Positions 10,590-19,789 of a stretch of DNA of 30,782 nucleotides are shown here, one piece after another. The notes below the pieces were generated by a model that saw nothing but the letters and a program-made list of their open reading frames with translations, did not search any database and was not told the DNA's origin. Source of the stretch: Chara braunii. Its lineage: Eukaryota > Streptophyta > Charophyceae > Charales > Characeae. Location: NCBI GenBank assembly GCA_003427395.1, contig BFEA01000004.1:3319583-3350364 (forward strand), written 5' to 3'. Each line of letters opens with the position of its first letter. The first letter of the stretch is position 1. The position numbers were made by a program, and so were the translations under genes.

Positions 10590-11364
10590 CGCTGGGGAGT
10601 ATCTCTATTTCCATCGGCGCCAGGCCAAAAACCTCTTCGAATACATCCCGTTCCGTCGCAGTTTTCTCCCCCCGCCTAGGTTCACCCGGCTGTTTACCTT
10701 GGGTTGCCTGGTCGACTTTCTGTGTGACGACCCCATCATCGCCGTCTTCTTTTGGACTTTGTTCTTTCCATGTGCCGCCTTCTGTTGCTTTTTTGCTGAG
10801 CCATTGCCCTGTGGGCAGGAAATCCTTCGCTATTGGATCCCTTTCCTTTTTCTTCCCCTGCATCTGCATCAGTTGCCGATTGGTTCGGTTCTCTTTCTCT
10901 TGGGGAAGGGGCAGTTTGGTTTCAAGCTTCTCTTTTCCTTGCTCTTTGATAGCAGGGGAGGGTTTCTTGGGGTCTTTGGGGGGAGGGGAACTCGTGTTTT
11001 GCTGGGACGAGCCTGATCTGAGATTTCGTTTGGCCGGGTGCTGCGGGCAGGCCATCTCTGTGCTCAAGTGCCCGTATGCTTTGCATTTAAAGCACCAGGG
11101 CTTGAACATGTGAGCGGTGTGGATGTGATAGACCTTACCACCCATTCTAAACGGGACAATGTCGTCGATGGAGAAAAGCCGATCTTTCGGCAGATCCAGG
11201 GCTATCATTAAGAAATCGTCCCTTTTTGCAGCATAAGAGGGGAGAGGGTCTATGAAATCCACAATATTATATTGTTGCCCAAAGTCACAGATGAAGGTTG
11301 CCTGTACCTCCACCGGGATATGTCTCAGTTCCGCCCAGAAATGGTCCCGCATTAACTGTTCCAT
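10324..11364 (-). other. ORF1 central segment: zinc knuckle and poly-proline region
   Basis: The longest open part of ORF1 (346 residues). It begins MEQLMRDHFWAEL, directly after an in-frame TAA. At about residues 90-110 it has a zinc knuckle of the CCHC class: CFKCKAYGH followed by a Cys six residues later, with one spacing longer than the classical CX2CX4HX4C. Downstream is a Lys/Glu/Gln-rich, probably disordered stretch, then 11 or more consecutive prolines encoded by a 33-nt C run (G run on the plus strand). The last 60 residues (MNLQVVADWLMESL onward) look like a small helical domain. Confidence 0.75.
10557..10589. repeat. 33-nt G homopolymer inside ORF1
   Basis: An uninterrupted G run on the plus strand encodes poly-proline in ORF1 on the minus strand. 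Its length is a multiple of three and keeps the frame. Runs this long are hard to sequence and slip readily, so the exact count is uncertain. Confidence 0.9.
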
Positions 11365-12512
11365 TTTTTCTTATGGGCTTAGCTTCTTCGGCTGCGAGGG
11401 GTAAATACGCACGTCTGAGCCCTCCCATTTTATTTTTTTCCATCCATCCATTTTGTTCTTGTCTTGGGTGAAAAGGCTAAGCACAGTGAATACAGTGGAC
11501 GAGAGGGGCTGGATGAGAAAAAACTCTTGAACTCCTTCTGCACTGCCTTTCAGTTCCTCCAGCTTGCGGCAGATCCATCTTGTTTTGTCGTTGATTGATC
11601 TTTGTGCTGCCTCACCGTAAAATATCCAGTTACTCGCATGTTTGGTGTATGCATTATCCCTCTGTTTCAGTTTGTCCGTTGGGTACGTTTTCATTATTAT
11701 CTTTCTTCCACCCTGGTCGACGACCTAGTTTTCTGAGGGGAGGAGGAAGAGGGTGAGGAAGTAAGCTTTAGCAGAGGAGAGGTTGCGCAGGGGGACGTTT
11801 AGCTTGTCGGGTTCCCCTTCCTGTTCCCCAGAGGTTGTCGTGTAATTTCAAGAGTTTTCTCCTGCATCTTGTTCCTCACCCTCTGTGCCCACGAGGGTTT
11901 CCCACCGTCGGGCTTGGTTTGGGGGCCCCCTTGTTCCTTCCTCTCAGCGAGCCTCTCTTCCTCCGTCAGGACTCCTTCATCCTCTTCCTTCTCCTACATG
12001 TCCACCTCTTCGACGCTGTCCTTTTCTTCCTCGGCCGCCCCCATGTTCTGATCGCTGTCCGGGTGTACCCCCTCCGGCACCGCACTTCCTTTGTTCGAGG
12101 ATTCCGCCTCTTGGATGTTCCCGTTTTGGGCTGGTGCCGACCCGGTGCGGATTGTGGTTAGTGGTTCAGACGGGGCCGGCCACTGCTGCTGGTCCGATTG
12201 TATCCCTCCCCTTGTAGCGATTAATTGGGATGACAGCAGGGATGGCGACCCGTTGTGGATTGTGGCTGTCCACTTCTGTCGCATCCCTCCCCCTGTTTCA
12301 ATTGATTGAGATGGCGTCCGGGGGGGTGGCCTCCTGTTGGACACACATTGGGGTCTCCCGTACGGGGTTATCATCGGTTGTCTGCTTAGGCTATGCCTCA
12401 TGGCCCCATGATAGAGTAGGAGGGGTCTCTGCCCCCTTGCCTTTGGGGTCGCTGCTTCCATTGTGTACTCTTGGTTTTGTTATTATAGATATTGGTTATT
12501 ATTTATTTTCTT

Positions 12513-12515
<3 letters not shown>

Positions 12516-12594
<79 letters not shown>
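12516..12594. repeat. 79-nt poly-T (poly-A on the element strand) upstream of ORF1
   Basis: This A run on the minus strand lies 55 nt before the ORF1 ATG and separates the GC-rich monomer region from the coding body. It may be an expanded A-rich leader, or the scar of a template switch that joined a foreign 5' end to a polyadenylated sequence. A 19-nt direct repeat (ATTAGTATGATTGTTTCCAC-like) lies just outside at about 12,638-12,676. Confidence 0.8.
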
Positions 12595-12595
<1 letters not shown>

Positions 12596-12927
12596 AGTTG
12601 TGTTGATATGATGCAGCCTCGCGTGGTTTGTTTCTTAGTATGATTGTTTCCACATTAGTATGATTGTTTCCACATTCAGCTCCTTGGCGTGGCCGGTCGG
12701 GGCGGGAAGGAGGGGGTCGGGGCAGGAAGGAGGGACAGGGCGGGAGGGAAAAGGGAAGACGGGCAGCTTATACCGATGGGGATGGCACTCCGATTGGCTT
12801 GAAGGATATCCTCCTCACGCCGCCAGTGCACATATCCTAAACTCGCTCCCCTATCGCGTGTTGATCTGCCTGCCTGTCGTTTCCTTGTCGCATGTGAATC
12901 TGCCTTCCTCTGTTTGCTCTCCCCTCC

Positions 12928-13470
12928 GATCGCTTGCTGTTACCCCTTACCTCCTTACACGCCGCCTCCTTCGATACCCCTCCACTGATCCACTCACTTG
13001 CCAGTACCCAATCCCTCGATATCCCTCCACCTCCCGTATGTTTCCTCACCAATCCGATTGCATGCCGTGCATCGACACCCTTCCTCTCTCTCCACGCCAC
13101 GTGTCGTTCGGTGTCTTCTTCCGGCGATGGCTATTTTCGTTTTTGGTGACGTCCCCGTTGCGCCCTTTTCTCGGTGTCTAAATCACATGCCCCCTTCACT
13201 CTCTCTCTCCGTTCCGCCAGTCGCATCGCCGCCCGTGTGTTTTCTCACCGGTCCGCTCCCTTGCCGTTACTCGTACCCAGTCCCTCGATACCCCTCCACC
13301 TCCCGCATGTTTTCTCACCAATCCGATCGCCTACCGTTACACTTACCCATCTCCACGCCCCGTTCTTTCGGCAAGTGACGTTCCCGATGCGCCCTTCGCT
13401 CGGTCCCTAACTCACCTGCCCCCTTCGCTCTCTCCGCTCCGCCAATCCTATTCCCGCAATCCCTCCTTTG
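12928..13470 (-). repeat. Tandem 5' monomers, type Y (about 260-bp period)
   Basis: Two copies (about 12,999-13,258 and 13,259-13,470) share the blocks CCCTCGATACCCCTCCACCT, TTTCTCACCAATCCGAT, CTCCACGCC, GATGCGCCCTT-like and TGCCCCCTTC...CTCTC. A partial third (about 12,928-12,998) carries CGATACCCCTCCAC. They lie inside the element's 5' UTR. By analogy with monomeric L1 promoters of rodents they may carry internal promoter activity; that is inference. Confidence 0.7.
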
Positions 13471-13525
13471 CCCCCTCGCCAACTTGCTCGTTGCTACGTA
13501 TCCACCACTCGTTTTCCCGGCGCGC

Positions 13526-14000
13526 GTCTTACCTACCACTTCCGCCACATCGACTCGTCCAACACTAGGTGATGGTTGTACTTTTCGTCTGTCGTCACGT
13601 AACAGAACGTGCGGTCCTCACCCGAGTCGCGTGTGGAACCCCACAGCAGGTTCGGGGGCTTCGGGCAAACAGCCACGTCGGCCCGCGTTGCTACTCGTTT
13701 TCTTGTCGCACGTCGTCCTATCGTCTTCTTCAATGATGTCTAATTGCAGTCCCGGCGACTATTGCTGCACTTCGGTCTTGCCTACAGCTCCCTCCACGTC
13801 GACTCGTCCAACTCCAAGTGATGGCTGGCCTTCTCGTCTGTCGCCACGTGTCGAAAACGCGGTCCTCGCCCGAGTCTCGTGTGGAACCCCTCAGCAGGTT
13901 CGGGGGTCGAGCAAACAGCCACGTCAGCTCGCGACGCGACGTTACTCAGTGCTGCTGACTTTCCGCGCGTGCGCTAGGCGCCTCGGTTTCCTTCATGTAA
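13526..14000 (-). repeat. Tandem 5' monomers, type X (about 249-bp period)
   Basis: Two copies (13,526-13,774 and 13,775 to about 14,000) share long blocks, including CGACTCGTCCAAC, GTGATGG, CGTCTGTCG, GCGGTCCTC, CCCGAGTC, CGTGTGGAACCCC, CAGCAGGTTCGGGG and GCAAACAGCCACGTC. They form the outermost 5' part of the LINE and are unrelated in sequence to the type Y units that follow. Both arrays are GC-rich and CpG-rich compared with the flanks. Confidence 0.8.
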
Positions 14001-14023
14001 TGCATTTAGTCTGCAGAATCTCC

Positions 14024-14040
14024 CTGATTCAGTGTTTTTT
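14024..14040. repeat. Target-site duplication of the full-length LINE, right copy
   Basis: Identical to 4,159-4,175 (CTGATTCAGTG plus six T). It marks the 5' end of the minus-strand element at 14,023 and shows that the monomer arrays belong to the inserted unit. The empty site would have offered a T run for priming by the poly(A) tail. Confidence 0.8.
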
Positions 14041-14729
14041 GTATGGTTTCTGGAAAGTAATTTCTTAAACTTTTTCGTGTTATACATCTCTGCTAAGAGT
14101 TTCTCAAACCGTGGTTTGGGAATCAGATTCGAAAATCCGTTATGGATATCTAAGCCTAATTTTCGTATAATTTCTCGTAATTTTCGTCACTAAGTAGTCT
14201 CCCTTATCATTGATCCTATGGTCTTGTTTTTTCTTGATTTCTGATACAAATTTAAGCTTCTGCAGTTTTTCAAATCCTATGATTACTAATCATTACTAAT
14301 CATAACACCGTGCGGTAAAATTTGATTCGGATTGGCTTGTCAATTCCAACTTCCTGGTCTTGAGGGGTGTAATTGTGGCTTGCTGTGTATACCTGTGGTG
14401 TCTTCCTTGAGGGTTGGAGCCACCCCCCGTGAGGGTTTCACAAGGTGGGAGGTGTATTCTTGGAGGGGGGAGGCGGTATTGGGGGATTGTTGTCTCTTAG
14501 CCAGACTGATTTAGGGTCGGATCAGTACTGGCGGGTGGGGAGAGAAGGCAAGGGGGTGACTGCTTATAGCAGTGTTAGGAGTTTTTGAGGGAAGGAGTGA
14601 TTTCCAGGGCTACACAGTGAGCCGGAGGGGGGGGGGAAGCTAGGTTTGAAGGAAGGAAGGTAGGAAGGGGATTTTCAACATAAAAGGTTGTTTGGTTGGG
14701 TAAGTAGGTCAGAAGGACGAGGCTGGGAC
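14041..14729. other. Gene-free interval, nothing recognised
   Basis: The first 300 bases are AT-rich, the rest GT-rich on the plus strand. Only short ORFs without recognisable features occur. CATTACTAAT repeats near 14,286-14,300 are too short to interpret. Confidence 0.5.
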
Positions 14730-15430
14730 GACACAGGCCGGTGTTGGAGCCGCTGCTTTGTAACCCACGGGGAGCTTGAGGCCTGGGAAGTTATGCCGAG
14801 GGTGGAAGGCATAACCAGATCGTCTGACATAGCTGGCGCTGGGGTATTGACCCTGTAACCTGCTTAGGGGCTTGCCACTACGGGAATTGTTGAGGGAGGA
14901 AGGCACTTCCTGTCTGTCAGAGCTAGGTTGATCGGTACTGAGGAGGGTTGTGGTGCCCTGTTACCCTAGCAGAAGGGGTTATGAGATCAAGTGAGTTCTG
15001 GTACGAGGTCTGAAAGCCTGGACCGACGCTTCATCTGTTGGAAGGGGGAATCTAGGATAGCAAACAGTTTTAGTTTTGCCCCCCCCCCGTTCTTATATTT
15101 TTTAAAAACATTTTTTGAATGTCCTAAAGAGATTTGGGTGCTCAGTGGTCCTAGGATGTTTTGAGGACTTGGGGATCCCTACCAACTCGTCTTACGTGGC
15201 GTCATCACTGTTATACTCGAGATCTGCGACGCTGACCGAAGCTGGGGTGTTGCCCTGTAACCTGTGATGCAGGAGCGTGAGGTCTGGTAGAGAGATCTGG
15301 GGACGTCTTGGGGGGACAACCAAGGGTTGCTGCCGGGACGACGCTGGTCGGAGCTGGGGTGAGTTGCGTTGCCCTGTAACCCAGCAGAAAGTGGGGTTGT
15401 GAGACTTGGAAGAGAGCGGCAGAAGTGTAC
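14730..15430. repeat. Diverged repeat block with GCCCTGTAACC core
   Basis: A core GCCCTGTAACCCAGCAGAA...GGGGTTGTGAG, in variants, occurs about five times (near 14,756, 14,850, 14,961, 15,251 and 15,371). Several are preceded by a GACG(C/A)...GGTCGGAGCTGGGGT-like lead. Spacing is irregular (about 95-290 bp), so this is an old tandem or dispersed array. No coding frame runs through it. Confidence 0.5.
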
Positions 15431-15764
15431 AACAGTTTTGGATAACGTTGGAAGGATGTGTGTGGGTTTTCAAGGTTTTTGGAACAATCGTAGGACCTCT
15501 GTGGCCTATTCTCTTGCTTCTGGAACGACGATAAGAGTTAATAAGGTGAGTGGGAGAAGATGGTGGGTTATCATGCGTCCTACCAGTGAGGGGGCTAGCT
15601 GGTAGGATGGGAGTATGGCATAGCAGCAGTAGAGATGGTGGCTCCGCTGCAGTCAGTCTTGCCAGAGTGAGGCAAAGTGGATCGATGGGGCTTTTTCCGA
15701 GTCGTTTCTGGATTTTCTCATGAAGTTGTCATAGACATGTCTGAAGTAGCTCCAATAGTTCTGA
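15431..15764. other. Gene-free interval, nothing recognised
   Basis: No ORF of note, no RNA gene and no repeat pattern that I can see. Confidence 0.4.
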
Positions 15765-16033
15765 GCTAAAGCCGGGTGATGGTCCCGGTATCTCAATTTT
15801 CTTAACTTTATCCTTAGGCCAATTAATGTTTTCTAGTAGTTCCTTGCCTCATTTTCTTGAAATTGTGTGATGAAGTTTTCTGAAGTTTTCTGAAGTTTTC
15901 TGAACGTACTCGTTATGGGACACTGGGCCCGGTTCCCAGTTTGTGCCATTTAGTGAGGATATGGTTGTATCTATGAGACGCTGGACCCGGTTTCCAGCAG
16001 GTGCTGCTCCCCACCAATAGATGGAGCTTGTTT

Positions 16034-16085
<52 letters not shown>
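15765..16085 (+). mobile_element. Retroelement 3' end with hairpin module and poly(A)
   Basis: The end of this unit, 15,975-16,027, matches the 3' UTR end of the LINE at 30,544-30,596 with about four differences in 53 bases, and is followed by a 51-nt A run (16,035-16,085). It has two stems: GCTGGACCCGG/TTCCAGC (15,980-15,998) and GCTCC...GGAGC (16,006-16,027). An extra copy of the first stem lies at 15,917-15,940. Three 11-bp repeats of TGAAGTTTTCT lie at 15,871-15,903. The block AGCCGGGTGATGGTCCCGGTA (15,772-15,792) also resembles the minus-strand element at 1-130. No RT sequence is present, so it is a severely truncated LINE or a SINE using the LINE tail. Confidence 0.6.
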
Positions 16086-16087
<2 letters not shown>

Positions 16088-16138
16088 AGGCGCCCCAACC
16101 CAAAAAGGAAAAAAAGGGTTTTTTTTTCAGAAAAGGGG

Positions 16139-16193
<55 letters not shown>
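16086..16193. repeat. Purine-rich spacer and second poly-A run
   Basis: After the first A run a low-complexity spacer (about 16,086-16,138) leads to a further 55-nt A run (16,139-16,193). It may be an extended tail or a second insertion into the first tail. Assembly or base-calling error in the homopolymers is also possible. Confidence 0.6.
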
Positions 16194-16194
<1 letters not shown>

Positions 16195-19164
16195 AGGTAC
16201 TGTACAGGTACTTGGCCAGCTACGGTACAGGCAACTGCGATTCGGAGCAATTATTTCCCGTACAGTCTCCTGGCCAGTATTGGTGAAAATTGTGGCAGTC
16301 CGACATTATTGTTTTTGCCACTAGTATAGGTTCGGCACTGGCACAACCCTGGAACATCATACTACAGTCGGATCCTATTATTGTTTTGGCATTGGCATGG
16401 TACAGAGGCTGCATATTGCAGTCTGGAACTGGCACGGACACGACATCGGGACAGCGACCTAAGGTCGTCCTAGTATTTTGGGAACGGCTGGTTCGGGACT
16501 ACAGCGACGCGGTACTATTGTCTGGTATGTATACTGGTCTAGGACACTTATGTTGGTTGGTACGGTATTTGTTCGGGGACTGCTACAGTTGCACTGGCCC
16601 TATGGTGCTGCGAGGTACAATCAACCGCGGGTTGGAACTTTCGGCCAACGATATGGCTTGCGGCAGTCAAACGCTGATTCAGGGATGATTCATTACGAGG
16701 CTATATTATAATTCCGTGGTGCGGCACTCGGTCGATATTTGGACCAAAGAGCGATCCAGTCGCCTAGAGATTACGGTGTTCTGTGGGCCTGCTACTGTTG
16801 GGTCTGAAGGGACCACACGCCGGTTTCGAGAGGTGCCGCACGGTGGAGGCTGAAGCTTTCTTTTGGCCAAACAAAAGGGGGAGAGTCATTCGAATGGGGA
16901 CTTATTCGAACCGTGAGAGGACCCTGAGCGTGCCTGGCGTCCGCAGTCCACTCGCATGAAGTCCGGTTGAGGGACAACAGGCACTGGGGGCGAAGCTCGG
17001 ACATGGGAGAGGCAGCATTCGAGAGGAGAGCACTGGCGCGAACACGGTGTGCTAAGAGAATGGTTCGTGCCAGTTCGAGCATCTTGGTCATAGAGCGGAC
17101 TCTTGATTGGGGAGCGACGTACCGTGCGCTGCGTACGAGCATCGTGGTCCGAGCCATAAAAGTCTATGTTCGTGAGACTAAGGAGAACGCGTGCGTAGTG
17201 TCTGCAGCGTTCGGTCAATTGGTGTGATCTCGATTGATTCTCCAGTATATCCCCTTGTCATGGACTTCGGTGGCAGCTGCATGCCCGCGAGGGGAGAGAG
17301 AGACAACGAGCTAAGGTGAATGGCCGAACCAGTGTAAAGGGCGGATAGTGTAAACAATACCCTCGTGTTTTGGGTAAGGTTCAGAGAGTGTTATGGATGG
17401 CTAATCAGATCACTATTGTAAACCGTTCATTCATATCTATGGCTATGTCAAAATCTGATGTTCAAGGGTTGTTGATGATGACGAGCAACCAAGGCGGACT
17501 ATGTGATAACGAAGCTAAGACATAGAGAGGGTTAAAGAAGGAGAGTGAGGATGCATGCGAAGGTGAGGGGGAGAAAGAACAATCGCCCATGTGGGCTGCT
17601 ACGGGAGACAATCTTATTTTTGCGTGAATGCGAGATTAGTCGTCTGATCGGAAATGAAGCAGGAGACATCAGTCCAAGAACTGTGACAAACTCCCGCTGC
17701 AATCCATCGGTGCTGTGTTCGCCGTAAGCTAGCAAACAGTCTTGGTGAGGCCATTAGCAGTGCGTGCGAGGCCATGGATAGTGTGGGAGAACCAGTAGTA
17801 ATGTGAAAGAGCATGACTGCAAATGTGCAGCAGGAAGCGATCGAGAAGTAGAGGAGGGGAGGAAAAATGAGAGAGACAACAGCCAGTGGGAGATGTGACT
17901 GAGGCGGCTGGTCGAACACGAGAGCTCACTGGTGAAGCTGCTGTGATGTGCGCGGGCTGTATCCGGTTCGCAGCGAGGCCCGACCCTTTCACGAGCGGGT
18001 GTGTATCACAGCTATGAGCTGAGGCTTGGGATGAGGCATAGGATCAGACACTGTTAACAATTCTCGAAACCGATCGTACAAGTCACCGTGTTCTTCTACT
18101 ACTGCTCGATCTTGAATGGCTGCTCGACCCAACGTTGTTGATTGTTTTCGGATGTGGACAGACTCGGCTAATCGGGCGCTAATGTGAACAGATGCAACAA
18201 CCGCTTTATTGACTTGAGGTAAATCTGTGAAGTGTCAAGGCATAAGGTATTTATCTCTTTCCCGCTTGGCCAGCGCATCTTACTAATGAAGAACCAAACC
18301 CCTTTGACTCGGCTAGCCCTTCAATACTCATCATCGGGCCAGAGACTGCAGACGACGCTTAGAGGTGGAAAAAATCTCAAAAACAATTGTCCTTGTATCC
18401 AAAGTCTACGATCACTTCAAAGCCAACAGACCGCTATATCTCCGCCTCTATTTACTAAGTCATTTTTATGAGCTTCGATGATCTATGAAAGAAGAGAAAC
18501 GACCGAGATTGGCAACAACACCTATTAAAATCTTGGCGAGCGGAGTAGGCTGTGAAGGATCGCAGAGTGCGATGAGTAGTATTTTAAGGCCTGATTACTG
18601 AAACTAAGTGTTTGCTCAAGCTGCGGTCGGTAAGAGACAGTTGAGTTCAGTTTTGAGTCCAAGCCAACAATGTCTAGACGCTTGTGATAAAAGTAAAGAG
18701 TGAGGGGGAGAAAGAAAAAAAAGCGGGGGGGTTCTCGTTTAAATTGACTGCAAGAAAGTTTTAATGATCAGCACAAGAGGTGGATGATAACTAAACAACG
18801 ACACCCCTCTCACGGGTAACTCCATTTAATTATAGATTGAGCATGTCGAACTCCGAAGCCCCTAACTCGACCGAAAATTGATAAATTTTGAGTCTCAATA
18901 TCTTCAAAGAGTTGCTGGATGGCAGAAACTTGTCCTAAACCAGATAGTGTAAGCGTTGCAGGTTGCTCAAGGTAGTGAGGCTGTTCCTTCTTCCTATTGT
19001 AATTTTTTTTTCCTTACCTGCTGATTGTGGGTTCTCCATGAAACTCGTGTTATCTACAGTATGGTTGTGCCTGTTCAAGGCACCTAGCCCCGCGTGTGGG
19101 TGACGTTGTCTGTTATGAATTCGTTTGAATCGTGAATGTTGTCCTAAGTGAAGGCAGGGCCCTT
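16194..19164. other. Gene-free interval, nothing recognised
   Basis: ORFs up to about 130 codons exist (for example 16,290-16,688 plus and 16,792-17,157 minus), but they overlap on both strands without domain, motif or codon pattern supporting a gene. I see no RNA gene, no long inverted repeat and no retroelement motif. Confidence 0.4.
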
Positions 19165-19432
19165 GTGTTGACTGATCATTGACGAATTAAACATTCATTG
19201 CACTTTGGCTGAACGAGGGCTGACAGATCATTGGCAAACCAAACAATTATTGTTCATCGGCAGATTAAAATTGATGGTTGATTGGTTGATCAAGTATCAC
19301 TCGATCATCGGCAAATCCGATATTCATTGCTTGTCGTCGGATCAAGTATTGACTAAACCTGAGGAAATCAAATATTCACTGCTCTTTTCACAGATCAAGT
19401 ATTGGTCGCTTATTGATAGTCCGATTATATGA
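19165..19432 (+). repeat. Degenerate tandem repeat, GATCATCGGCAAA-type
   Basis: The motif GATCATTGGCAAACCAAACA and variants (GATCATTGACGAATTAAACA, GATCATCGGCAAATCCGATA, GGATCAAGTATTGACTAAAC) recur at roughly 50-60 bp, often followed by ATTCATTG. The array lies about 280 bp upstream of the primer-binding site, so it could be an enhancer-like repeat in the U3 region of an LTR; this is inference. Confidence 0.45.
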
Positions 19433-19714
19433 GTCATCCTTTCAGACCGACTCCATGCTGCACAAAGGCAGCCCAAATGTTGATTCATAATGGTAAAGGT
19501 AGAGCACGTACTTTCGGTAATTGAGACTTCATTTCCGATAATACTATAAACCGTAGCTACTTCCCACTCGGCAAGGTGTGCAACAGGCAACACAACCACC
19601 ATCCCCGTGCCTGCCACTGAGGACCTCTGAAGTGGGTGCAGCGAGTGACATCCGTTGTCTCCCTTGGCTTCAGCGAGCGACAGAAAATCCCCTCCACGGA
19701 TTTCCTCACAACTT

Positions 19715-19732
19715 TGGCGCCGTTCCCGGGGA
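19715..19732 (+). other. LTR-retrotransposon primer-binding site (tRNA-Asp type)
   Basis: TGGCGCCGTTCCCGGGGA matches the plant PBS complementary to the 3' end of tRNA-Asp at 17 of 18 positions. It lies just after CACAACTT, consistent with a 5' LTR ending in CA near 19,709. No gag or pol follows; the next 1.7 kb is AT-rich and ORF-free. It is therefore the 5' end of a decayed or non-autonomous (LARD-like) element. I could not locate the start of the 5' LTR or a 3' LTR by eye. Confidence 0.65.
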
Positions 19733-19737
19733 GAGGA

Positions 19738-19780
19738 CTGCACCCCCAAGGCCTTAGCCTTCCCCTATCAAACGGGGGTG
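19738..19780. other. Hairpin just downstream of the PBS
   Basis: TGCACCCCC and GGGGGTGCA form a perfect 9-bp stem with a loop of about 25 nt. Its position right after the primer-binding site fits a leader-RNA structure (packaging or dimerisation region) of an LTR retrotransposon, which is inference. Confidence 0.5.
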
Positions 19781-19789
19781 CAAAGGTTA

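Larger units (their letters stand above)
9193..12461 (-). pseudogene. LINE ORF1, unusually long, broken
   Basis: ORF1 proteins of LINEs coat the element RNA. The start chosen is the ATG at 12,461. The first 155 codons end in TAG at 11,994, continue in frame to 11,799, then shift to a second frame that runs to 9,193 with stops at 11,725 (TAG), 11,371 (TAA), 10,324 (TGA) and 10,069 (TAG). Joined on paper this is about 1,090 codons, roughly twice a typical plant L1 ORF1. Regions in order: a low-complexity acidic N-terminus; a region around 11,690-11,060 that may be the DUF4283-type fold usual before the zinc knuckle; a CCHC-like knuckle; a charged region with poly-proline; a second charged linker; and a C-terminal domain I do not recognise. 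The 5' flank is AT-rich and carries a 79-nt A run. Confidence 0.75.
4170..14023 (-). mobile_element. Full-length L1-like non-LTR retrotransposon (LINE), about 9.85 kb
   Basis: Read on the minus strand the element contains, in order, a GC-rich 5' region with two sets of tandem monomers (14,023 to about 12,600), a 79-nt A run (12,594-12,516), ORF1 (12,461-9,193), a 43-nt gap, ORF2 (9,149-4,589), a 3' UTR of about 400 nt ending in a hairpin, and a poly(A) tail (4,185-4,170). A target-site duplication brackets the whole. ORF2 has APE endonuclease, reverse transcriptase and zf-RVT domains in the order typical of plant L1-type LINEs. Both ORFs carry nonsense codons and one visible frameshift each, so the copy is dead, although the duplication is intact and the 5' end complete. 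Confidence 0.9.

Noticed and set aside
10450-11113. Plus-strand ORFs with a glycine run
   Set aside because: Antisense shadow of LINE ORF1; the glycine run is the complement of its poly-proline tract.
16001-16329. Lysine-rich or phenylalanine-rich ORFs around 16 kb
   Set aside because: They are poly-A read in different frames next to a retroelement tail.
16290-17227. Overlapping ORFs of 70-130 codons on both strands
   Set aside because: No motif, no consistent frame and comparable open frames on the opposite strand; expected in moderately GC-rich DNA.
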